From an uncultured Bacilli bacterium (lineage in GTDB: Bacteria; Bacillota_I; Bacilli_A; RF39; UBA660), in contig CAKPFM010000002.1 of the NCBI GenBank assembly GCA_934153945.1, positions 1 through 64,000 on the forward strand: DNA of 64,000 nt, given 5' to 3'. Shown here in pieces: positions 41,974-50,660 of this stretch. Under the pieces are notes generated by a model. It was not told the DNA's origin. It ran no database searches and was given only the letters and a program-made list of their open reading frames with translations. Every line of letters starts with the position of its first letter. Position 1 is the first letter of the stretch. The translations under genes and the position numbers were made by a program.

Positions 41974-43150
41974 TTAATAACCCTCCAATAGTTTGTTCTA
42001 ATGAACCCTTAGTTTGTAATTTTAAATTAACATTAACTACTGTTTTTATATCATTTAATTTATCATCCCAATCATATTTAACTTTTTCAAAATATTTTGG
42101 ATCTTTTTTGTAAACTAAATTACCTAAACCAAATATATCACTTTTATATTTTTTTAAGGCGCAATCAAGACCTCTTTCTATAATGTTTTTAATAGCTTCT
42201 TCAGATTTTTCCTCAATATCATTAATTACCTCATTATCATTTAAATTTTCGTCACCTGCTATTTCCTTAATAGAAGCAATACTATCTAAATTAATATAAG
42301 CAATAACTTGATTATCAACAATATCTATAGTTTTTTTAATATCTATTTCACTCAAACTTATAGAAATATAATGATTATTATATTTAAATGATGAAGTTGT
42401 ATTTTCTACTTTTTCATTAACTAAATCTATACCTCTACTTTCATCTTCATCGGCATATCCAATTAGTTTATCATCTCTAAAAATTGCCATTGTATCTAAT
42501 TTTAAATTAGCTGATGGTACAGATTTTTGTAAATCATCACTATCGGTAGCTTTTTCTGAATCACCTTCAATAACGACTGTTGGTAAAAAAGGTTCAGCTC
42601 CTGGTTTTAAAATGTTTTCAATAAATTTACTAAAAGTTACACTTGGTGATACACCTTGTGAATTAGGTGAATTTTTAATATTAAAATATAAATTTTGTGA
42701 AGGAAATGATTCTAGTGGTGATAATATAGAAATAACTTCTTTAGCTTTACAATCTCTAGCAATTATAGAATAAAATCTTTTAGATGATTCAGGTTCTCTT
42801 AAAAAATAATCTAATATTGGATATAATCCTTCTTTTGCTATTTCTTCATTTATAACAATAACTGATAAATGTCCAATATATATTTCTTTAGAGAATTTCA
42901 AATTAATATTTCTTAAAGCTTCGGTAATAGTTTTTCCTTTTTCAGAGTATACTGAAGTTTGACTTTCTCCTTCTTTAGTACTAACTTGTGCTTTTTTTGC
43001 ATTAGCTATTAAAACACTAACTTCGTATCCATCTTCACTTTCATCAATAGCAATCCCTGTAGCTATAGCTAAATCATTTAATTCTCTATAATTCCAACAT
43101 CCTGTTAGTATAAAAAGAAATAAAATAGGTATTAATAATTTAATTTTCAT
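41957..43150 (-). CDS. gerKC: Spore germinant receptor lipoprotein subunit C (GerAC/GerKC family)
   Basis: Lipoprotein subunit of the Ger receptor. The signal peptide ends in the lipobox LTGC (Cys18), followed by WNYRELNDLAIATGIAID, the typical start of GerAC proteins. Length 397 aa is normal. AAAGGAGG precedes the ATG, inside the end of the A-subunit gene (11-bp overlap). Confidence 0.93.
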   Translation of the reverse strand: MKIKLLIPILFLFILTGCWNYRELNDLAIATGIAIDESEDGYEVSVLIANAKKAQVSTKEGESQTSVYSEKGKTITEALRNINLKFSKEIYIGHLSVIVINEEIAKEGLYPILDYFLREPESSKRFYSIIARDCKAKEVISILSPLESFPSQNLYFNIKNSPNSQGVSPSVTFSKFIENILKPGAEPFLPTVVIEGDSEKATDSDDLQKSVPSANLKLDTMAIFRDDKLIGYADEDESRGIDLVNEKVENTTSSFKYNNHYISISLSEIDIKKTIDIVDNQVIAYINLDSIASIKEIAGDENLNDNEVINDIEEKSEEAIKNIIERGLDCALKKYKSDIFGLGNLVYKKDPKYFEKVKYDWDDKLNDIKTVVNVNLKLQTKGSLEQTIGGLLNDIKN

Positions 43151-44603
43151 CTTTTAACCTCCTTTTATTTTTTTTAACTAAATAACTAGGTCTAAAAAAC
43201 ATCTTATTTCTAGGTATTTTTCTTATAGAATCATTTTGATCGGATAAATAAAATGGTGAAATTGGTGTCAAATATGGAACACCTTCAGTTTCTAAACTAC
43301 ATAATTTTGTTGTAAGTAATATGCAGCCAATAACTAGTCCAATTAAACCTCCTACTGCAGAAAAAAGTATCAAAATCATTCTCCATGTTCTAAGGCCATT
43401 AACAAAATCAATATCGGAAAATAATAGCCCACTAATAGATGTAAGCGCTACTATAATAATAACTATAGGTGAAACTATACCTGCACTAACAGCTGCCTCA
43501 CCAAGTATTAGAGCACCAACAATACTAACGGCAGCACCCATTGCATTAGGTATTCTAATATCACTTTCTCTTAATATTTCAAATGCTATAATCATAAGTG
43601 CTACTTCAAAGAAAGTTGAAAAAGGAACACCATCTCTTTGAATAGCTACGGATATTAACAGTTCATTTGGAATTATTTCTTGATTATATGTAGTAAGTGC
43701 TATGTAGAATCCGGGAGTTAATATAGTCATAAAAAAAGCTAGTGTTCTTAATATTCTAGTAATATTAACATTTGATGACTTTTGATAATAATCCTCAGGA
43801 TTATGTATATAATCAATAAATACTGTAGGTGTTACTAACACAAATGGACTATTTTCAACCATTATGATTATTTTTCCATCTAATAAATGTGAACAAGCTA
43901 AATCTGGTCTTTCAGTGCTTTGAAAAACTGGAAAACTTGTTTTTTGAATAGGTTCTAAAAAGCTTCGTAAGTATCCGCTATCTAATATTCCATCTATATC
44001 AATATTTTTAATTTTCTTTTTAATTTCGTAAACTTTTTTATTATCAACTATATCATTAATATAAATTACATTTATTTTTGTTTTTGTTCTTCTTCCAATT
44101 GTTATTTCATCAAAATAGAGGTTAGGATCTTTGATTCTTTTTCTAATTAATCCAATGTTTTTAGCATTGTTTTCTGTAAAACTATCTTTTGGACCTCTTA
44201 CTACATTTTCACTAGAAGCTTCTGTAACGCCTCTATCTAGGATTGATTTAGTTTCTATTAATATTGCTTCTTTACTACCATCTATAAAAATACATGTATA
44301 TCCAGAAGCTAAAAAAGTAAATATTTCTTCTATATCATTAGAAGTTGTTAAATGACTATTGTAAATAGTATTTTTTAAAGTTTCATATATGTCATCAAAA
44401 ATACATGTTTTTTTCTTGACTAATGCAGATACGTTTTGAACAAAAAAATCACTAATTTTATCATCACTACTAACACTTTCTAAATAAATATATATAATGT
44501 TTTTATTATTGCAAGTTATATTTCTTTCTACAATGTCGCTACTGTAATTATTTAATTTTTTTATATTTTCAATGTTATTTATTGCTTTTTTTTCAACTTT
44601 CAT
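43140..44603 (-). CDS. gerKA: Spore germinant receptor subunit A (GerAA/GerKA family)
   Basis: First gene of the germinant receptor operon. The 487-aa protein has a hydrophilic N-terminal half and a membrane C-terminal half (about 285-430). Diagnostic motifs: VRGPKDSFTENNAKNIGLIR, the block FQSTERPDLACSHLLDGKII and FFRPSYLVK near the end. The operon is complete (A, C, B), which strongly suggests that the organism forms spores. About 290 bp of AT-rich DNA without a gene lie upstream. Confidence 0.95.
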   Translation of the reverse strand: MKVEKKAINNIENIKKLNNYSSDIVERNITCNNKNIIYIYLESVSSDDKISDFFVQNVSALVKKKTCIFDDIYETLKNTIYNSHLTTSNDIEEIFTFLASGYTCIFIDGSKEAILIETKSILDRGVTEASSENVVRGPKDSFTENNAKNIGLIRKRIKDPNLYFDEITIGRRTKTKINVIYINDIVDNKKVYEIKKKIKNIDIDGILDSGYLRSFLEPIQKTSFPVFQSTERPDLACSHLLDGKIIIMVENSPFVLVTPTVFIDYIHNPEDYYQKSSNVNITRILRTLAFFMTILTPGFYIALTTYNQEIIPNELLISVAIQRDGVPFSTFFEVALMIIAFEILRESDIRIPNAMGAAVSIVGALILGEAAVSAGIVSPIVIIIVALTSISGLLFSDIDFVNGLRTWRMILILFSAVGGLIGLVIGCILLTTKLCSLETEGVPYLTPISPFYLSDQNDSIRKIPRNKMFFRPSYLVKKNKRRLKDEN

Positions 44604-44892
44604 AAGAATCCCTCGATATTAATATGTTTTTTTTAATCATAATTTATACATATTAAGCTTGAAAAATATTTTAATTAAAAATTTTAATTGAATACATTTA
44701 CAAACTAATGTTGCTATGCATAATATAAATATATTAAGACCTAACCTCGCTAGTACGGGGAAATATGAGTATTTAACAAGAATCAAAGTATAGGTAAAAT
44801 AAAATAGTTAGGAGAAGAATTTTAGAAATAAAATTAAACTAAAGTAACAAAACATCACGCTTTAGTATTTAGATATTAAAGGAGAGATTTTA
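44604..44892. other. Intergenic DNA between the ger operon and the antirepressor remnant
   Basis: AT-rich sequence with an isolated GC-richer patch, CCTCGCTAGTACGGGG at 44745-44760, that can form a short hairpin. It probably holds the ger promoter on the minus strand, but no clear elements are visible. Confidence 0.3.
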
Positions 44893-45744
44893 ATGGATAA
44901 TAAATTAGAAACAATAACAAATTTATTTGAAAAAAAGGAAATAAGAAGCATTTGGAATAAAGAGGAAGAAGAATATTATTTTAGTGTAGTTGATGTAATA
45001 GGAGCACTTACAGATAGTAATATACCAAAAAGGTATTGGTCAGATTTAAAAAGAAAATTATTATCTGAAGGAAGTCAGCTGTACGAAAAAATCGTACAAC
45101 TGAAAATGATGTCTAAAAATGATGGAAAAATGTATTTAACTGATGTGTTAGATACTAAAGGAATATTTAGACTTATAGAATAAGTTCCAAGTCCTAAAGC
45201 AGAGCCATTTAAATTATGGCTAGCTAATTTAGGAAGTGAACGAATTGATGAAGTGTTTGATCCCGAAATAGCGGTTAATAGAGCTATAGAATATTATCGA
45301 AATAAGGGTTATGATGATGAACGGATTAAAACAGATTAAATGGAATATTAAATAGAAAAAAATTAACTGATGTTTGGAAAGCAGGAGGTATTAAAGAATC
45401 TTATGAATATGCATAACTTACTAATGAAATATATAAAGAATGGTCTGGTATGACTGCAAAGGAATATAAAGAATATAAGGGATTAAGGAAAGAATCATTA
45501 AGAGATAATATGACTGATATAGAAGTTGTACTTACTGATTTAGGTGAAATAACAACTAGAAATATTGCAAAAAAGAGCATCACAGGGATTAAAATAAAAT
45601 ATTGAAGTGGCAAGAAGAGGCGGTAATGTTTCAACTATTACCAAAACATCATATGAAAAGGCTACTAATGATATTGCAATAACTAAAGAAAGCACTATAG
45701 GTGAAAGATATATAAATGATAAACAAAAAAACACTATCAAATAA
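44893..45744 (+). pseudogene. Decayed BRO-type phage antirepressor gene
   Basis: The first 96 codons give an intact Bro-N-like domain: IRSIWNKEEEEYYFSVVDVI and VLDTKGIFRLIE. A TAA (45181) then interrupts it, after which the same protein continues as PSPKAEPFKLWLANLGSERI, stops near 45340, resumes after a frame change (LTDVWKAGGIKESYEYA), hits another TAA, continues LTNEIYKEWSGMTAKEYKEY, and ends with RRGGNVSTITKTSYEKATND. There are at least three stops and a frameshift. GGAGAG before the ATG is intact, so the truncated Bro-N fragment might still be made. It is a relic of another phage. Confidence 0.85.
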
Positions 45745-45757
45745 TAGTGTTTTTCCA
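45729..45757 (+). terminator. Terminator after the antirepressor remnant
   Basis: AAACACTAT (45729-45737) pairs with ATAGTGTTT (45744-45752), followed by TTCC. Confidence 0.7.
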
Positions 45758-45819
45758 AATCAATAGTAAAAATTAAAGATTTTTTTAAAAAAATTTGATA
45801 CAATTAATTAGGTGATAGT

Positions 45820-47058
45820 ATGAATAAGTGGCTAAATAAAAATATTATGAAAATAATTACTTTATTTTTAATTTTAGGACCATTTTTTGATTTAACTACA
45901 AGTTTATTAATAAATGTATTTAAAATTAATTTTAATTTCATTATTATATTTAAATTGTTATTTTTAACTTTAATAGTATATTATGCTATATTTATAAGTA
46001 AAAATAAATATAAAAAATATTCATTAATATACTATGTATTTTTATTTATATATTTATTAATATCAATAATATATGCTTATTTAAACAAAGACTTTGTTTA
46101 TGAAGTTTCTAATTTATTTAGATATTTCTTTTTACCAATAGCTCTAGTTGGTATATATGTTTCATATTTAGATAATAAAAAGATAGATTCAAAAGTTTTA
46201 AGCATAGTATTTTTAGAATATTTATTATTAATATTTATTCCAATATTAACAAAAACTGGATTTAATAGTTATGCTTATAGTAAGGTAGGAAGTATAGGGT
46301 GGTTTAATTCTACCAATGAAATTGGAGGTATATTTACTATATTGTTACCATTTTTCTTAAAAGAATTAATAAATAAAAAAAATCTATTTTTAACAATTAT
46401 TTTTTCTATTATAATAATATTTGTATCATTTAGTATGGGTAGCAAAGTACCGGTTATCACAACATTATTAACATACTTATTATTTATAATGATATATTTA
46501 AAAAATAATAAAGATAAAATAAAATTTTTTGTATTGCCATTCATATTACTACTTTCACTTGGCATATATTTAATACCTAAAACTAACTTTTATAAAAATA
46601 TTAAAATACATCTAGATTTTTTAGAAATTAAAAATGTTAATGATTTATTAACAATAAAAAATATTGATCATTTTATATTTTCATCAAGATTAAAATTTTT
46701 AAATGAAACAAAAACAAATTTTAATAATAGTAATCTATATAGTCATATTATGGGAATTGGATATATAGAAAATTATGGTACTGATGATATAAATATTAAA
46801 ACTATTGAAATGGATTATTTTGATATCTTCTATAGAAATGGTTATATAGGTTTTATCTTATATTTTATTCCAATTATATATATTTTATATAAAATTAAAA
46901 TGAATAAAAAATTAGAAATTTACTCTTTAATATTAGCTATAATATTAGCTTTATTTCAGGGTCATATATTAGTTTCTCCATCAGTGAGTATATGTGTTAT
47001 AATAATTATGTTAAATGGAGGTAATTATGAAAAATTGCTTTATAACAGTAAACTATAA
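45820..47058 (+). CDS. O-antigen ligase/polymerase-like membrane protein
   Basis: A 412-aa protein with about eleven hydrophobic helices and one larger outer loop (about 265-345), the layout of Wzy polymerases and WaaL-type ligases. The segment SIGWFNSTNEIGGIFTILLP resembles the conserved Gly/Asn/Glu block of that family. It likely polymerises or transfers a surface polysaccharide. AGGTGATAGT precedes the ATG. It overlaps the following glycosyltransferase by 32 bp. Confidence 0.8.
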   Translation: MNKWLNKNIMKIITLFLILGPFFDLTTSLLINVFKINFNFIIIFKLLFLTLIVYYAIFISKNKYKKYSLIYYVFLFIYLLISIIYAYLNKDFVYEVSNLFRYFFLPIALVGIYVSYLDNKKIDSKVLSIVFLEYLLLIFIPILTKTGFNSYAYSKVGSIGWFNSTNEIGGIFTILLPFFLKELINKKNLFLTIIFSIIIIFVSFSMGSKVPVITTLLTYLLFIMIYLKNNKDKIKFFVLPFILLLSLGIYLIPKTNFYKNIKIHLDFLEIKNVNDLLTIKNIDHFIFSSRLKFLNETKTNFNNSNLYSHIMGIGYIENYGTDDINIKTIEMDYFDIFYRNGYIGFILYFIPIIYILYKIKMNKKLEIYSLILAIILALFQGHILVSPSVSICVIIIMLNGGNYEKLLYNSKL

Positions 47059-47869
47059 TGATTATAAAACTACCTATAATTTAATACAAAATATAGAAAA
47101 TTATGATGTAGTTGATGAAATAGTAATAGTAGATAATGATTCAAAAGATGATTCTTATGAAAAATTATTAAAATTAAGAAATAATAAAATTACTGTTCTT
47201 AAAAATAGTTCAAATAAGGGATATGGTTCTGGAATTAACCTAGGTAGTAAATACTTAATAGATAAATATAAAAAATGTAATATTATAATAAGTAATCCCG
47301 ATATTGTAATAGCTAATGAGGATGTAATTGTTGATTTGGTTAAAACTTTATCACTTGATGTTGCTGTAGTAGCGCCAGTAATAAAAGAACATGTTGGATA
47401 TAGCAAAGGCTGGAAGCAACCAACACCTTGGTTAGATATTCTATCAAATATAGTTTATTTACATAAAAAGGTAAGAAATAAATATTTATTATATAAAGAT
47501 GATTACTATAATGAACCAATAGTAGAAGTGGATATAGTATCAGGATGTTTCTTTTTAATTAGAAGTGATGTACTTAAAAAAATTAATTTTTTTGATGAAA
47601 ATGTTTTCTTATATTATGAAGAAAATATATTATGTTCTAAACTAAAAGAAAATAATTTAAAAACTGTAATTAATACAGGTGTTGAAGTATTTCATAATCA
47701 TTCTGTAACAATAGATAAAAATATCAATAAAATCAATAAGTATAAAATATTAAAGAAAAGTCAAATGTATTTTGAAAAAAATTACAATAAAGCAAATATA
47801 TTTGAAATATTCTTACTATGGATAACAAGTAAAATTACTTTATTAATTTATTATATATTTAATAGATAA
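47027..47869 (+). CDS. GT2-family glycosyltransferase (rhamnosyltransferase-like)
   Basis: A 281-aa GT-A enzyme: TVNYNDYKTTYNLIQNIENY at the start, VDNDSKDDSYEKL for the nucleotide, NPDIV as the metal-binding motif, and EVDIVSGCFFLIRSDVLKKI plus DENVFLYYEENILC as in WbbL-type rhamnosyl-/galactosyltransferases. A short hydrophobic C-terminus (about 260-278) may attach it to the membrane. The start at 47027 follows GGAGGTAATT. Confidence 0.88.
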   Translation: MKNCFITVNYNDYKTTYNLIQNIENYDVVDEIVIVDNDSKDDSYEKLLKLRNNKITVLKNSSNKGYGSGINLGSKYLIDKYKKCNIIISNPDIVIANEDVIVDLVKTLSLDVAVVAPVIKEHVGYSKGWKQPTPWLDILSNIVYLHKKVRNKYLLYKDDYYNEPIVEVDIVSGCFFLIRSDVLKKINFFDENVFLYYEENILCSKLKENNLKTVINTGVEVFHNHSVTIDKNINKINKYKILKKSQMYFEKNYNKANIFEIFLLWITSKITLLIYYIFNR

Positions 47870-47892
47870 ATATAAAAATATGTTACAAATTA

Positions 47893-47921
47893 TTGTATAA
47901 ATAATTTAAATTGTATATAAT
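47893..47921 (+). promoter_or_regulatory. Promoter of the putative antitoxin RNA
   Basis: TTGTAT (47893-47898), 17-bp spacer, TATAAT (47916-47921). Transcription would start near 47928. Confidence 0.65.
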
Positions 47922-47927
47922 AAAAGA

Positions 47928-48013
47928 GAACATACCTAATGAGTTTGTGTTAGGTATATTCCTTTTTGGAGTTTATTCCTAACGACCCCATGCGGCGTTA
48001 GGATATTTTGTTA
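47928..48013 (+). ncRNA. Putative antisense antitoxin RNA (type I toxin-antitoxin)
   Basis: About 86 nt predicted between a good promoter and a hairpin terminator. It folds into two stem-loops: ATACCTAA/TTAGGTAT (47932-47939 with 47950-47957) and TCCTAACG/CGTTAGGA (47977-47984 with 47996-48003), the second followed by TATTTTGTTATTT. Its 3' end reaches the stop codon of the oppositely oriented 25-aa hydrophobic peptide gene, so it is antisense to the 3' part of that message. The 5' hairpin resembles, in inverted orientation, 48119-48155 in the peptide's leader. Role inferred. Confidence 0.6.
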
Positions 48014-48088
48014 TTTACTTAAAATATAAAATATTAAAAGTAACAATAGTAATATAATGATAAATTGAGAAATTTCTCTTTTAGTCAT
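48011..48088 (-). CDS. Putative type I toxin: 25-aa hydrophobic peptide
   Basis: MTKREISQFIIILLLLLLIF and five more residues (YILSK): a short polar start, one transmembrane run and a basic end, like many membrane-acting type I toxins. The ribosome site GTGGGGTGG lies 5 bases before the ATG and is exceptionally strong. The leader (to about 48150) contains a sequence complementary to the message's own 3' region, so long-range pairing could keep it silent. TTGAAA on the minus strand at 48171-48176 is a -35 candidate with a weak -10. Function inferred from architecture. Confidence 0.6.
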   Translation of the reverse strand: MTKREISQFIIILLLLLLIFYILSK

Positions 48089-48223
48089 AATTACCACCCC
48101 ACTTTCTAAAATAAAAAGTAAGGAATATACTAACGCATTAGATATGCTCTCATATATATCTTAGTAAGTTTTTCAAAGATACCTAAATTTAATTAAAAAA
48201 AATCTAATTATATATAAAATTAC

Positions 48224-48244
48224 AAGGCATTAGTGCCTTTTTTC
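48224..48244 (+). terminator. Hairpin terminator between the toxin locus and the ABC genes
   Basis: AAGGCA (48224-48229), loop TTAG, TGCCTT (48234-48239), then TTTTTC. Confidence 0.7.
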
Positions 48245-48294
48245 TAATTTATATGATATAATTATTTAAGTGATAATTCGCTAGGAGGAGTAAC

Positions 48295-49041
48295 ATGAAA
48301 AAAACTATAGATAATAACTTAGCAATCGTCGTAAAAGATATGAGTAAAAGTTTTAAAATTTATTATGATAAACCAAATACATTAAAAGAAAGATTACTTT
48401 TTTGGAAACGTAACAATACGGAAGTAAGGCCTATTCTAACAGATATTAATTTAGAAATAAAAAAAGGAGAAACTGTAGCTTTAATAGGTACAAATGGTAG
48501 TGGAAAATCAACACTATTAAAACTAATGACTAGAATTATTTATCCAAATAAAGGAACTATAAAAACTAATGGAAAATTAACTTCATTACTAGAATTAGGA
48601 GCAGGATTTCATCCAGATTTTACTGGTAGAGAAAATATCTATTTTAATGCATCTATATTTGGTTTAACAAAAAAAGAAATAGATAATAGATTAAATGACA
48701 TTATAGAATTTTCAGAATTAGGAGAATTTATTGATAATCCAGTTCGTACATACTCTTCAGGTATGTATATGAGATTAGCTTTTTCAGTAGCAATAAATGT
48801 AGATGCTGAAATACTACTAATAGATGAAATACTAGCAGTAGGAGATCAACATTTTCAAGAAAAATGTTTCAATAAATTACAAGAACTAAAAAAATCAGGA
48901 AAGACAATTGTAATAGTTACACATGATATGAATTCAGTAAAAAATCTATGTGATAGAGCAATATGGATTTACGAAGGAAAAGTTAGAATGGATGGTAACT
49001 CTACAAAAGTTGTAGATGAATACTTGAGTGTTTGTGGGTAG
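48295..49041 (+). CDS. ATPase of a polysaccharide/teichoic acid ABC exporter
   Basis: TagH/Wzt-type nucleotide-binding subunit, 248 aa. Walker A ALIGTNGSGKSTLLKLM (about 61-77), Q-loop region with TSLLELGAGFHPDFTGREN, signature YSSGMYMRLAFSVA, Walker B ILLIDEILAVGD and the switch His in VIVTHD. It lacks the C-terminal extension of carbohydrate-binding Wzt proteins. GGAGGAG precedes the ATG. The permease gene follows after 8 bases. Confidence 0.92.
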   Translation: MKKTIDNNLAIVVKDMSKSFKIYYDKPNTLKERLLFWKRNNTEVRPILTDINLEIKKGETVALIGTNGSGKSTLLKLMTRIIYPNKGTIKTNGKLTSLLELGAGFHPDFTGRENIYFNASIFGLTKKEIDNRLNDIIEFSELGEFIDNPVRTYSSGMYMRLAFSVAINVDAEILLIDEILAVGDQHFQEKCFNKLQELKKSGKTIVIVTHDMNSVKNLCDRAIWIYEGKVRMDGNSTKVVDEYLSVCG

Positions 49042-49049
49042 GTGAGAAA

Positions 49050-49826
49050 ATGAATTTATTTAAAGAATTATACCAATATAGAGAATTACTAAAAACAAAT
49101 GTAAAAAAAGAAATAAGAGGAAAATATAAAGGTTCATTTTTAGGCGTATTATGGAGTTTTGTAAATCCATTATTAATGGTATTAGTTTATGCTATAGTAT
49201 TTCCATATATAATGCGTTTTCAAGAAGACAATTATCTAATTTTCCTTATAGTTGCAATAATTCCATGGAATTTTTTCACAACAGTTATAGCTCAGGGTTC
49301 AATTACCGTTAGAACAAATGGAAATATCATCAAAAAGGTATATTTTCCTAGAGAAATTTTACCAATATCAGTAGTATTAAGTGGATTAGTTAACTTTCTA
49401 ATATCATGTATTATTATATTTATATTTTTAATAGGTAGTGGTATAGGATTATCTTGGTATTTATTATTACTACCTGTAATTGCCATTATAGAATTTATGT
49501 TATCTTTAGGAATAGTATTTGCCGTTAGTTCAATAAACATATATGTAAGAGATTTAGAATACATAGTTAATTTCATTATTTCTTTATTATTCTATGCTAC
49601 ACCTGTTTTATACAACATAAACATGTTTGAAGGTAGTTGGATTTCAAAATTATTGTTATTAAATCCAATGACACATATAATAAATGCATATAGAGACATT
49701 ATGTATTATAAACAATTACCAAACATGAAAAATTTAGGATTAGTTGCTTTAGTAAGTTTTATAATTATGGTAATTGGATATAAAATATTTAAAAAATTAG
49801 AAAAAGGATTTGCTGAAGAAGTATGA
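49050..49826 (+). CDS. Permease of a polysaccharide/teichoic acid ABC exporter
   Basis: ABC-2 type (TagG/Wzm-like) membrane subunit of 258 aa with six helices. KEIRGKYKGSFLGVLWSFVN near residues 20-40 is the conserved cytoplasmic entry motif, and YATPVLYNINMF and LNPMTHIINAYRDIMYY are typical of the C-terminal half. The start at 49050 follows TAGGTGAG; a GTG at 49032 lies upstream. It exports lipid-linked glycan made by the neighbouring enzymes. It overlaps the next gene by 4 bp. Confidence 0.92.
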   Translation: MNLFKELYQYRELLKTNVKKEIRGKYKGSFLGVLWSFVNPLLMVLVYAIVFPYIMRFQEDNYLIFLIVAIIPWNFFTTVIAQGSITVRTNGNIIKKVYFPREILPISVVLSGLVNFLISCIIIFIFLIGSGIGLSWYLLLLPVIAIIEFMLSLGIVFAVSSINIYVRDLEYIVNFIISLLFYATPVLYNINMFEGSWISKLLLLNPMTHIINAYRDIMYYKQLPNMKNLGLVALVSFIIMVIGYKIFKKLEKGFAEEV

Positions 49827-50659
49827 TAGCTTTTATTATATTACATTATAAAAATATAAAAGATACTATAGAATGTATAGAATCAATACTAAAGCAAGAA
49901 ACAGATAAAGAAATAAAAATAATTGTAGTAGATAATCATACATTAAATGATAAAGATGAAGAAAAACTAAATAAATATAATATAGATTTAATAAAATTGG
50001 ATGAAAATTTAGGATTTGCTAAAGCAAATAATATAGGATGTAAATATGCTATAAAAAACTATACACCTGATTATTTAGTAGTAAGCAATAATGATATTAT
50101 AATAAGACAAAAAGAATTTATAGACAAAATATATAATGAAGAAAAATTTGATATATTAGGGCCAATGATTTTAACAAAACATGGTCAATCAGTAAATCCT
50201 TTTCCAGTATATAAAACATTAGAAGAAGTACAAAAACAAATAAATAAAACAAAAAAACTAATTAAAATATATAAAAGTATTATATTAAGAAATATGCTTA
50301 AAATATATATAAGGATAAAAAAAATATTCATGGGTGAAAGACTAGTAACAAATGGATTAAAAAGAGAATACAATGTAGCTTTACATGGATGTTTCATAAT
50401 ATTTTCAAAACGATATTATAAAAAATATAAAGATATATTTTATAATGAAACATTTTTATACCATGAAGAAGAATTTTTATATCAAAGAATTGTCAATGAC
50501 AACTTAGTATCGATTTATGATCCAAAATTAAAAGTATTTCATAAAGAAGGTGCTTCTTTAAATAGTACAATAAAAGAAGAATATCCTAAATTAATATTTA
50601 AAAACGAACAAATTTTAAAATCATTAGAATTATTAGAACAACAAATGAAGGAGCGATAG
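49823..50659 (+). CDS. GT2-family glycosyltransferase
   Basis: A 278-aa GT-A fold enzyme: FIILHYKNIKDTIECIESIL, nucleotide site VVDNHTLNDKDEEKL, ENLGFAKANNIG, metal site SNNDI, and HGCFIIFSKRYYKKYKDIFY with EEEFLY as the base-containing block. The pattern is of WcaA/RfbF-type transferases. ATG overlaps the permease stop. The following gene starts 1 base after its stop, so these genes form one operon. Confidence 0.88.
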   Translation: MIAFIILHYKNIKDTIECIESILKQETDKEIKIIVVDNHTLNDKDEEKLNKYNIDLIKLDENLGFAKANNIGCKYAIKNYTPDYLVVSNNDIIIRQKEFIDKIYNEEKFDILGPMILTKHGQSVNPFPVYKTLEEVQKQINKTKKLIKIYKSIILRNMLKIYIRIKKIFMGERLVTNGLKREYNVALHGCFIIFSKRYYKKYKDIFYNETFLYHEEEFLYQRIVNDNLVSIYDPKLKVFHKEGASLNSTIKEEYPKLIFKNEQILKSLELLEQQMKER

Positions 50660-50660
50660 T

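Noticed and set aside
43321..43641. Rightward 106-aa frame inside gerKA
   Set aside because: Antisense shadow of the membrane half of a well-conserved gene.
47929..48155. Fst/par-type toxin-antitoxin with direct repeats
   Set aside because: The repeats here are inverted in the DNA, so the two RNAs share similar rather than complementary 5' ends; the general type I assignment is kept but not the Fst class.
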